DNA from: Nyssa sinensis
Taxonomy: Eukaryota; Streptophyta; Magnoliopsida; Cornales; Nyssaceae
Assembly: GCA_008638375.1 (NCBI GenBank)
Contig: CM018046.1
Location: 41,727,706 to 41,791,705, forward strand
Length of the DNA: 64,000 nucleotides
Direction: 5' to 3'
Position 1 is the first letter of the stretch. Each line of letters starts with the position of its first letter. Below are positions 36,902 through 48,212 of the stretch, in pieces. The translations under genes and the position numbers were made by a program. The notes under the pieces were generated by a model. That model worked only from the letters and a program-made list of their open reading frames with translations, was not told the DNA's origin and did no database searches.

Positions 36902-39900
36902 CGTTCAGTTTTATAGACATAAAATTCAAGAGATGTTGGGCAATCATTCGAATTGATTACACTAGTTGCCATGAGGAAACTGTTGAGCTTGTTATTCTTC
37001 TATCAAAAAATGTATATCTGCCTAATGTGTTTCAGAGAAAATCATTCAAGTAGATGCTTTATAGTTGGATATGCTGCAACATGATTGCTAATTGTCAGGG
37101 TTGGGCTGGCTTTGTTTGAGTTGTTCTGTTCTGATGTATTTTATGTCATGGCTACATCAAAAGACAAATCTTAATTATACTTTAATGATAGCTAAAATGA
37201 GTCAGCTTCCTTGTCACATTGAATGCATTGTGATTTGTGGCAAAAAATTTACTCTGTTATGGTATTTTTATCCATTTTTATATACTTTCGTAATTTCCAT
37301 TTGGACACAGTGGTGACTTTAAGCATCCCCCTATCTGCTTGACATGGTAATCTCTAGAATCTACTCTAGATCCTACACAATGTCTGATCTAGTAATACAA
37401 AATATAGGTGTTGCCTCTCAATATCTATGGTGGAATCATTGTATCAAATCCTACTTCAATGGTTCGGTTCAGCAGACGGGTTCACACAATATGGGAAAAG
37501 TAAGGGATGGGATAATAGCAGTGGTTTCTACCCAGCATCTTGCTATTTTAGTTTTTGCATTTTCGGCTTGTTGACAACCACTTTTTCAAAATCTGGTTTA
37601 TCCTTATCATTTACTGTTCAAAATACCAATCATTGAATTACAACTCCCTGTGTTCTTTAAGAAAATATTTGGAAAAAGTTGACTTTGCATGTGATGTAGA
37701 AAATCTTTTTTTGGAACAAATCTATTATGCAGTACAAAAGCCTGCAAGTAAATTTCTCTTTATATATTTAGAATATTTATGCGGTCTTTACTCTTAGTAT
37801 TCTAAATATAAAATGATCGTGTCTGTGTGTGTAGGATTGCAAGTGTGTGCATTATGAGTGATAAAAGTTTCTCTATTTTTGTATATATGTTTTTGGATAG
37901 TCGTTCTGATTCTTTGTACTTTGGCCGTGAATGATGTACTTCACTGTCTTTATCCTTTTCGTCTTTTTTATGCAGTTAACAGATTTTCTTTATTACTGTA
38001 CTTCACTTTTTTCTTCCTTGTAGGGTATTGTTGGCTTGGAAACAGAATATGGTACTCTTCATATAAAAGTAAGTGTTCTTATCCTTGATAAATGTATAAA
38101 CCCTTGAGTTTTTGAAATGGTGAATTGATAACATATTTTTTTTATAGGTAAAAGGATAATTCTATTAATGTGCCCGAGAAGGGCAAGCAAATACAAAATA
38201 ACCCAAAAACTCAACAAAAGATTCTATACAATGAGGATGTGCCTCCATCACCCAGAAGTATAATAATTGTAAAATCTTATCTTTGAACCTATTAAGGGAA
38301 GTAACTTCCCCTTCAAAAATTGTACTATTTCTCTCTATATATATACACCAAAAAATACATAGTGGAGTTAAACTCCACACCCTTCTAACATCATATGAAA
38401 CCCGAGTTCCATGCCACATCTTGATGAATTGCCAGCCACCCAAGGCATTACCCGATGATGACCAAAAAGAGTAAGACAAATATCCCATACTTCCTGAGCA
38501 ATCGGGAATGGGCTCTGCAATTACAGTGCACCTTTTTATCATCATTGACAAGCATGTTGCATGCTAAGATCTGCTAGCCATTAGAATTGATTACTTGAAT
38601 GAGGTTCCAAATGCATCATTGAGTTTCACTCTTTTAATTTATAATCTGGATGCAAGGTCACATGATATTTGAAGAAAAGCGTACAAGTATTTTTTACCAA
38701 AAGACTAGGAATGAGCCTGGATGATACACAACAACTCAAGAAGCCTCCATGCAATATTTAGACTTGATGAGGGCGCTACAAAGAGTAAAATTTGAGAAGA
38801 ATGTTCTTCTCTTGCTCGATGCTTAGTTGGGATCTTATGGGGTCAGAAGTTTTGCGTGATCTTTGTGTTTACGCTAATATAAAGAGGCTGAAATCAACTC
38901 AACAAGCCTTAATCCCAACAACTTAGGGTCGGATACATTGTAACATGGATATATCATCTCTAATTGGCTCTTTGTAAGGAAATACCCTCAATTAAATCCA
39001 AAGCAATTATGCTCTTTCTTACTGTCTTAACCCTTATTTTTAAATTGTTAACTTCAAAAATTATGTTGCAACAAAATTTTTTTAGGCAAATAGGGAGTAG
39101 CTGTGTCCTACATTTTAATTTCCCCAAACTTTAAAAATGTTCATCCAAAATCTTTCATATGCCCCTAGTTGTAAACATGCAAGTAATGGTTGTTAATCTC
39201 TCAGTATGCCATAGTTGCAAAAATGCAAGCGATGGTAGTTAAATAGTTAAATCTATACATTAGAACTTCTGATCTTTTTGCCAGCCCATTAAAATTTGTA
39301 GGAGGTGATATATTCAATTTTTTACATTTTGCTATTGATCAATTTTGCCTGCCTATTTATTTCCTTGTCTGAGTCAGTGATGATATTATTTGGGGTTATT
39401 TTTACTGTAAGGAGTTTATCAAAGTTCAAATGTTCGAAAATTATAATAATGGTTTACGATACAGCTTGTATGATTTTCTGTGAACATTATGATCAAGCAT
39501 TCATAAGGGTACTGTGCATATCGAATGAAGGAGACTCTTAATAAATGATGCCTCCTCGAAATATTGACTGTTCTAGGACTTTCGGTTATAGTTTTGTTAT
39601 TTTTACTTCTTTTTCTTCCTGCCCACATAAATTCCAAAGTTTTTTTCTTCGTCAGTGTAGACTTGATTGATATCTTTGCTTTTGTGCAGCACATATCCCC
39701 CTTTTCTTATTTTATTTTTTATTTTTTTATTTTTGTGACAATATATGATTCGTTGCAGCTTTTTCCTGAATATGCTCCACATTCAGTGGATTACATTCTT
39801 GAGTTGCTGGGGTTGCACCACTGTGCTGGGTGCCAGTTTTATCGTGCAGAAAATCGGGGGAAAATTTGGGATTCAGATGGAAACCACATAAAAGATGTAA

Positions 39901-41533
39901 GACTTCATGAGTTCCTCTTCTGAATGTATCAATATCTGCCATATATGTGCAAACACACACACTGCATGTACTTGCATCAGTTATATCGTGACTAGTGAAC
40001 CTGCTTCATGCATTTTTTCATTATATCAGAGGCATCTTCTTTCTTTTTAGGTGTCTTTGTAACTTTGTCTAAAATTGATTACCTTTTATATTTACATTTA
40101 TACGAGGGTCTTATATAGGGTTTACAATATTTTTATCAAGTTATCAGAAGATTTTAATTTCCCATTCAGATCCTAAATATTTTTCAGTTGTATCTCTTTT
40201 CTCTGATTAATTTTTTCATTACTTGGTGTAATTTCATTCAAAGTGTTAATGAAGATTTTGATTGAAGCCTATAGGTAAATTATCTCGAATGATGTAGCTT
40301 CACTAATTGTTAGAGGTGTTTACAAATCTGAATAATCCAATAGATAAACCAAGTACAAGGAAGACAATTAGTATAGTGTTTAGACCAATTCTACATGACA
40401 GACATTTTTACTTGGAGAATCAACATATAGCATAGAATTAAGATAGATAAGGTGCAGCAACAAAATCGTTGGTGTCATGTTTTTTCTTTTTATGTTTAGT
40501 CAATTCTTGTTAATTTCAGTTATTTGATCACATTAGAGGCTATCTGACAGATTTCTTGTATGCATAATTGTTTTTGGCATATGATAGGATAAATTGATGA
40601 AAGAACCATTATGTACAACACTCTCTCTCTCTCTTGCCAGGGGGAGGGGGGATTATATGTCTGCCTTTTTTGTTGTACTGGCTACATTTCATTGAGGTCT
40701 TTAGTTCTGGAACATAACTCTCCAGTAAGAAAGATTTGAATGATAAAAGCCAGAGAAGAAAAGAAAGGAGAGATCCAGAAAGATGCGCTGCTTGCTTGGC
40801 GAAAACCCAAATTAACCCAAATTGCTTCATGTCATGTAACTGGTTTGTCAGTTTGGCCCATTTGTCACATAAGAATTTAACTAATCCCAAAATTTGAACA
40901 TAGTTTCCTCTCTACTGTGTTGTTTTGGAACAGAATGTACATTATGCTGTGACTAAGTTTATCTACGTGACAAGAATATTTGATGAATCATATTGACTTG
41001 GGATTATGGTTTATTTAGCTCGCCAAGTCGCCAACAAAGCTGAACCACTGGACTGTGAACTGGTCTCCAAGTGATTAGTTGTGTGCATCAACCATTTCAA
41101 TCTTACCTTTACTGTTTGTCTGGTGTTTTTTGTTTCTTCAATGCTTTTTTTCTTACATTTGCAGGCTTCCTATGGCCCTCCATTTGCACTGATTCAAGGG
41201 ACGCTTGACGCCCAAGGAATCATGTTCAATAAATTACCGACTGAAGTCTGTCCAACCATAAGAAGAGGTTCAGTGGCATGGGTTGGTTCTGGTCCAGAAT
41301 TCTTTATAAGCCTGGCAAACCACCAAGAGTGGAAAAGGTCATACACTGTGTTTGGTTCTGTTCTTCCAGAAGATATGGAAATTGCAGAGAAAATCGCTCA
41401 GCTCCCCACGAAATCAGATGTTTGGAGCAACATTAATGTATCAGTCTTGGAAAATCCTGTACCTTTGTTGTTTCGAAGAATTAAGACGAGTCAGGGAGAT
41501 TTGATTACCAATAACAATGCAGGATCAGATTGA
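35373..41533 (+). CDS. Membrane-anchored Cys-rich cyclophilin-like protein
   Basis: Five exons: 35,373-35,771; 36,427-36,525; 38,024-38,068; 39,759-39,896; 41,165-41,533. All junctions are GT-AG in phase 0, giving 349 residues. After a short basic N-terminus (MGRKPNDSEPAGW) there is one hydrophobic segment at about residues 14-37, a likely signal anchor with the rest in the lumen. Residues of about 70-140 form a Cys-rich module (SGGCCRGIENLELW, CCEACKALC, GPCLCDSWVFCG, CGPKFGECW) that resembles a PAN/apple-type fold. The C-terminal part follows cyclophilin strand order: GTLHIKLFPEYAPHSV, then CQFYRAENRG, FALIQGTLDAQG, GSVAWVGSGPEFFISL and WKRSYTVFGSV. The usual catalytic FHR and QxGD/GSQFFI residues are only partly kept, so isomerase activity is doubtful. 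Related plant proteins are annotated as cyclophilin-like PPIases; I do not know a gene symbol. An upstream in-frame reading from 35,259 is possible, but the ATG at 35,373 gives the natural N-terminus. Confidence 0.85.
36603..36763. mobile_element. Palindromic MITE in intron 2 of the cyclophilin-like gene
   Basis: A near-complete inverted repeat. The left arm starts TGAGTAATGCTAGGCTTAC and continues GAGTTGGCAACGATGTATTGGCTG. The right arm reverses this as CAGCCAATACATC, CAGCCAACTCATC, then GTAAGCCTGGCATTACTCA. The arms are about 70-75 bases with a short ATCATGATATGAT centre that is itself palindromic. The RNA would fold into a long hairpin. There is no coding capacity. Confidence 0.8.
36850..36901. 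repeat. (TC)n(TA)n compound microsatellite
   Basis: CT-rich runs interrupted by CCCTCCC pass into a TA run within intron 2 of the cyclophilin-like gene. Confidence 0.9.
38135..38583 (-). mobile_element. 5'-truncated LINE in intron 3 of the cyclophilin-like gene
   Basis: The minus strand encodes the C-terminal end of an L1-type ORF2: RVWSLTPLCIFWCIYIERNS, then TIFEGEVTSLNRFKDK and ILQLLYFWV, the classic WxxxPLCLMWxIWxERN region. It stops near 38,165 and is followed by TTTTACCTATAAAAAAAA, a typical LINE tail, at about 38,135-38,155. The flanks GAATTGATAACAT (38,122-38,134) and GAATTGATTACTT (38,584-38,596) match at 11 of 13 positions and look like an aged target site duplication. It is inserted antisense to the host gene. 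Confidence 0.75.
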
Positions 41534-42793
41534 CAAGGCTTTTTTGCTGCTGCTGCTGCTGTGCAAATGACTCCTATATTTTCTTTTTGGTTTCATAGTG
41601 TCATACACCTTTCTATATGCATTCAATTTTGCCCATGTCGAGACTATATCATTGGATTTTGAGAGATCATTGAAAATAATCTCATAATCACCATTATTTT
41701 TCATCTTAATTTTCTAATATACAAATGGATTGGTGGATGAAGTTTTTGGGCGTGTAGATTTGCAGCATCAAAATCCTTGGTAGGTGGCATCTATGATGGC
41801 TAATGTGTGTGTACATATATATATATATAGAGAGAGAGAGACGCGGGTCATAATTTGAGTGACCACGTATATATTTACGTGTATATTATGTGATCAATTA
41901 ATTTGAATAAAAAAATAAAAATTAAATAAATTAAAAAGCGCATATGTATTGTATATGTGACTCATTAAGATTGTGATACGTATATGAGTTGAAAGAAGTT
42001 TATTTTGTCGAATTTGGACTTAAATATTTTTTTATTTATTTAAGTAAAAAAAATAAAAAGTATTTTATTTATACTAAGAAATAAAGTACTTTTAAAAAGT
42101 AAAAAAATTGCTAAGAAAGTGCTTTTAGGTAAAAGTAATTTTTTTTTTTTTTTTATGTAAGTATAAAATTTATTTTATGCTTAAGTTGTTGTAATCATTC
42201 TATTACTGTCACACAGCCCCTACTACGGCCACCACCATTGCACCAACACTCACTACAGTTAATACTTGACTAATGTAGATAATATATAAAATTGTATATA
42301 TATAAATAATTGTAACTATCACATATAATACGAAATGTCACTGTAATTTTTCTTAAAAATAAAATATTATTATTTTTAAATGTGCGTTACTTGAGAATTA
42401 TGACAGAAAATTTAATACAATATTAAAAATTACATAATTTTTTTTTATAATTGTAGAATATTTTAAGAAACGTCAATTTAATTATTCCAAAAAATTGATT
42501 TAAAGAGAATTGTAGCAAACTTAGTTGGATGGTGTGAGTCCAAACATTTGGTATTTTATTGGGTAATTTTCCACGTGGCACAGAGTTACTGGTCCATCGT
42601 GTGGGCAAAGGGCAGCAATTTTTCACAACCGAATTTTACCTGTCCGGGTCAAAATCCGGTACCCGTTGAAGTAGTCCAGCTTCAGCACCTTCGAGTCTCC
42701 AAACTGCCCCCTGTTGTAAAGCCTTCAACTTCAACGCTTCCTGCTTCCTTCCTCCCCGTCCTATTCCCGCCACCGCTCAGATGTAAGTGAAAA
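41534..42793. other. Intergenic between the cyclophilin-like gene and XPF
   Basis: Just after the stop there is a GCT repeat (about 41,546-41,560), probably in the 3' untranslated region. A TA/GA microsatellite lies at 41,815-41,840 and AT-rich sequence follows. The last 250 bases before 42,794 are GC-richer and pyrimidine-rich, fitting the XPF leader. The open frame at 42,548-42,790 lies in that leader and looks non-coding. Confidence 0.5.
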
Positions 42794-45700
42794 ATGGTAC
42801 AGTTCCACGAGCACATAATCTCCGACCTACTCGAGGACCCTAACGGCGGCCTCGTCGTTCTCTCCTCCGGCCTCGCTCTTCACAAGCTCATCGCCTCCCT
42901 CCTCCTCCTCCACCACCCCTCTCAGGGCACCCTCCTCCTACTCTCCGCTTCCCCCTCCCAAAAATCCTCCATTCTCTCCACCCTCCAACTCCAAAACCCT
43001 AATGGTGAAATCCCCAATTTGCCTTCTGAGATCACTTCCGACCTCCTGGCCCATCACCGCCTCTCCCTCTATTCCTCCGGCTGTACCTTCTTCATCACCG
43101 CCCGCATCCTCATCGTCGACCTCCTCACCTCTCGCCTTCCCACCTCCGCCATCGCTGGCCTTATCATCCTTAACGCCCACTCCCTCTCGGACACCTCCAC
43201 CGAGGCCTTCATCGTCCGCATCCTCCGGTCCTTTAATCGGTCCCTCTACATTCGTGCGTTCTCTGATAAACCCCACGCCATGGTCTCCGGTTTTGCGAAG
43301 GCCGAGCGGACACTAAAGTGCTTGTACTTGCGAAAATTGCACTTTTGGCCGCGGTTCCAGGTGTATGTGTCGCAGGATTTGGAGAGGGACCCTCCGGAAG
43401 TGGTGGACGTTAGGGTTCCAATGTCGGCGCACATGAAGGGTATTCAGAAGGCGGTGATTGAGGTTATGGATGCGTGTTTGAAGGAGATGAGGAAGACGAA
43501 TAAGGTCGATGTAGGAGGATTTGACGGTGGAGAACGGGCTGTTTAAATCTTTTGATGAGATTGTGAGGAGGCAGTTGGATCCGATTTGGCATACACTGGG
43601 GAAGAGAACGAAGCAGCTCGTTTCGGATTTGAAAACGTTAAGGAAGTTGTTGGATTACTTAGTCAGGTGAAAGTTTTATCATTCATAAGTCACTTATTCT
43701 CTTGATAAGAGCTATACATCCAAAACTTCAAGGACATTCTTGGGCTGCACTAAAGAAATTTTGCATATATTCTATGGTTTAATTATGGTATTATTGGTTA
43801 TAGTGAACCACTGATAAAACTCAACTGTTGATTTATATTTTCCTTTAAGGTTTTTTTTGGGGTTATATATAGTGTTGATATAATTTGAATTTTTTTTTTG
43901 GTTGCATTACTGATATATAGTATCAATTAAAGAATTTTTTTGTATGGTCTTTTGGGGACTGGTTCTGATGCTATTGAAGGATTTAATTTGGTTTTGAGGA
44001 AATTGTTGGATTATATTGTCAGTTTAAAGAAAAATTTTGCTTCCATTTTGTGAATAGATTATGTCATTATGATTTTGGATTTGAATTTTGATGTAATTTG
44101 GGTAGGTATGATGCAGTGACTTATTTAAAGTATTTGGATTCGCTGAGAGCATCAGAGAGTTTTCGGTCTGTTTGGATATTTGCAGAGTCAAGTTATAAGA
44201 TTTTCGAGTATGCAAAGAAGCGTGTCTATCATTTTGGGAGGTCTGATGGTGGGAAATTGGTTGGACAATGTAAGAGTGTGGCAACCAAAAAAAGAAAATT
44301 GGAGGATGGTAAAAAGGAGACAGGTGAATTTTCTTTGTCCATGGACTTTTTAACTTTATTCTATTTTATGTTGATGTTCTCGTCTCCATGTGAAATTGCT
44401 TGTCCATATATGTTCTATTCTAGTTTGTGTAGGTAATATTGTTTATGCATTGAAGTTAATTATCCATGATGGTTACCAACAAACTCTAACTGGGTTGGTA
44501 CCTCCACCTCTCCATATGGGAGGTTGAGGGTTCAAGTCTCCTTAAGGGGCAAGATGCGTGTGTGTGATTTACCTATAATTTTTATTTTTTTTATCCATGA
44601 TGGTTCTCTCTGTCATTCTAGTTTGAATTAGGAAAATGTTCTCTCTTTTAGGCTTTAAAATAGAAATTAATCTACTTCTCAAAAGAAAAAAAAGAGAGTA
44701 GATTAATGTTCTTGAAGAAAACGTGCATAGCTGAACATTTTCAATTACACTATAGCAAAATTCCATAACAATAAAAAGCATTAAAAAATGGATTATTTAT
44801 GGGGAAAGTGTCTTTATAACCTTTTCTTTCTTTACATGCATGTGTAGATTCTTTGCCTATGGGTACAAATAGTGGAGTAGTATTGGAGGAAGTCTTGGAG
44901 GAGGCACCCAAGTGGAAGGTGTTACGTGTGAGTGAGCGAGCTCCATTTTTTCCCCTTTAAGTCCTTGGTTCATATTGCTTATATAGATATATTCAAAATT
45001 TTGTTGAAAAGTTAGCTCAAAGTTCAAATCCACTGGTATGTTTGTAATTGATGTTGTATCTTGTGAGGAGAAATTTACTTCAGATTGAACCTTGCCTACT
45101 TCTATCATTTTCTTCAGATTTTATGTCAGTAGAAAATTTATCTCTATTTGGGTAGCAGTAAAGATGTTTTTGAACAGTTCAACCCATATTTAGGGAATAT
45201 TTATTTCAGGAAGTGCTTGAAGAAATAGAAGAGGAAAGGGAGAAACAAGCTTTGTCAAAGGAAGAACTTGTGAATTGAAGGTGAAGTGGACGATAATGGC
45301 ATTGTTTTAGTAGCATGCAAAGATGAACGCTCATGCATGCAGCTCGAAGATTGCATCATGAACGGTGCACACAAGGTTTTTCACTTTATTTAATGTATTT
45401 TTTTTGTCAAATATGTTATTTTCTTCAGTTAGTCCTAGGCTAGACTGCAGGCTAGCACCTTATCCAACCCCACCCCAACCTACCCAAGGTCCTTGCAGCT
45501 TGTAGTGGTACACTGCATGCATCCTACCATGGTGCTAAACCCAGGACTTGTAAGAGGTTTGATATGATTCCCAGCAGAGCTGTTATGCCAATAAACATCT
45601 TAAAGTTCTTAAAGTTATTTTTAAAAGGTCCTTTACATGTCCTATCAACGAATCCAAATTGAAGGAGACTCGATGCCTGACAAGGAACTCAGAAAATTTT

Positions 45701-48168
45701 TCAGATAATTCAGTGGAATGTAATTAAGGCTGTTTAACATGCTTACACAGCTTTTGCTAATCTTTGTTACTATTTTGACGAATGAATTAAAGCTTTTATT
45801 TTTTTTGATAAGTGATGAATGAATTAAAGGTTTGAAAACTTAGAATATGCTGGCGTACTACCTTTATTTTCACTTGCTAGAGACATAATAGACAGCTTTA
45901 GACTCTCCTTTTATATTCACTTGTGTATGTTGGAGCTTATCTGCGAGCTGTGTTGTCTTTGATTAAATTGTTTTCTGTGTGTACAAGGGGATCAAAAGCA
46001 ACTACATAATTGATTGTGTTGTACCTTTTGTTTTCCAAAGAAGATCAACATGCAATGTGTATATGTATTTAGAAAGTAAATCGAAAGGTTTGATGCATTC
46101 TTTTATATGTTCCATTAAAGGAGCCATCAAGTGTTAGCTTGAATGGTATCACCTCCACCTCCCAAAGAGGTTGAGGGTTCAAGTCCCAATTGAGACATAG
46201 TGAGTGTGGGTCTTATTTATTGAAAAAAAATAAGAATGTTCCATTAAAGGTGAAGTTCATCTGTAGATTGGACCGGAGTTTGACTTTTGTTCATGCCATA
46301 TTTTTCTCTTAACATTTGATGATATACATGTTTATGTAACAACAGATGGGATAATAGAAAAGTTAATAGTGCATTTTCTTTTGAAGGTCATGCGGGAAGA
46401 GTGGGAGAAGTATTTGCTGAGCAAAGTAGAGCTGCAAAGCTTACCGAAACGTAATAAAAAGAAAACCAAGGACCCTAAAGGTTTTGGGATACTTGATGGA
46501 GTAATTCCTACAACACCTGGACAAAATGCTGAAGCTAGTAGCATAAGCAAGTTGGAACGTGATGCACTGCTGGCTGCTGCATCAGAAATAAGTAAACAAG
46601 CTAAAAAGGATATCATTGTTGAAGATAATCGTTTGCCTTCTGTGGGCAGTGGAGGACACAGAAGAGGAAGGGGAAAAGGAAGGGGAAAGGTTGATAAATC
46701 CAAGATATTTGCTTCTGAAAGTGAAGGCCAAACAAATGAAATTGATCCTGTGGTTGCGGATGGTTTCCATGCAAGCACGCTTAGAGGTGCATCTGCAGCC
46801 AAAGGTGTTCTTCGTAAGCATGCCCAAGGAATTGATGCTAGACAATTCAGCAATGCTAAGCAGATCCCACCAGTGCACTTTTATGCTCTAGAAAGTGATC
46901 AGCATCTGCTTGACATTTTACAGCCCTCTGTAATTGTTGTTTACCATCCTGACATGGCTTTTGTTAGGGAAATTGAGATCTATAAAGCCGAAAATCCCTC
47001 AAAGAAGTTGAAAGTATATTTTATCTTCTATGAAGAATCTGCCGAGGTGCAGAAGTTTGAGGCAAGCATACGCAGGGAAAATGGAGCATTTGAATCCTTG
47101 ATTAGGCAGAAATCATTGATGATGATCCCAGTTGATCAGGTTGGATCTTCTGTACTATTCATTATTCGTATAAATGTACATGTCTCTTGTTTCATTGGCT
47201 ACATTTAATCCTTTATGTTGTGTTGGACTTTGGCACAGTGTTTTTCTCCATAAATGTGATGGTATTCAACATCTTGCTGCTGTTAATTTCCTTGGTTACA
47301 AGTATTAATCTAAGTGTTCTTTAACATTTGATAGTTTAATATTGTTCATCACCATATTCCCCGGTTGCTTGTTCGTTTTCATTTTTTCTTTTTAACAATC
47401 ACTATCTATTATAATTTTAGGACAATGCTGTTGTGATAAAAAAAATTAATATACATTTCTCTGATTTGGGATTAATATGAAGTACAACTGTACAACTGAA
47501 CAAGCATAAGCTTGGAAATTAGCCCTTTGAGATTCATATACTTATACCAATTGACCAAGTTGTTTATACTTAACATTATATGAACAAACTTAATATTTTA
47601 TCGTAAACAAAAATGGGAGGGGGGGGGCTTAATCAGCATCATATACGATGAATAGCAGAATTTGAAAATGTTCTTTAAGAAAAAAATAGTAATGAAATCT
47701 CTGCTAGCTTAGTTATGCGATGGCAGCCTAGATGCCTTCTAGAGCTGCAGCCTGCAGGATCTATTGTCTGAATTTTGCCATAGAAGTTGGGCAGTCTTTT
47801 CGTCAATGACTGGTTTTGAAATGCTATTTACCGCTCTGACTAAAGGAATGTAGGAATTTGATGTTTTAGAAAACATGATACCATTTTAGTTGTTCGAGGC
47901 ATTACAATCATTAATAATATCTGAGAATTTTTTTTCTTTCATATTCTCCTTTAGGATCCCAACTTTTGCCATTCTCATGTCATGCAGTTATTGGGGTGTA
48001 CTACTAAAAACTTCTTTGATCATGTTGGTGTTTTTCACCTCTGTTAGTTTCTTCAGCGTGTTGTATTATGTTACCTGTTCTTTGCCTGGGGGGATGTAGG
48101 ATTTTTTCCATTCTACCTTTGATTTGTTTTTGGAAATACATTCTCTTATATTTATGTGCATTTATATC

Positions 48169-48212
<44 letters not shown>

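Noticed and set aside
42548..42790. Frame directly upstream of XPF
   Set aside because: It ends just before the XPF start and sits in its leader; the peptide is Pro/Leu-rich without family signature.
42938..43316. Long open frames on the minus strand and in other frames within XPF exon 1 (Gly/Glu-rich and Ser/Pro-rich)
   Set aside because: They are shadows of the GC-rich coding exon; the XPF frame carries clear family motifs.
46332..46891. Open frames opposite and beside XPF exon 5
   Set aside because: They overlap a verified exon and encode nothing recognisable.
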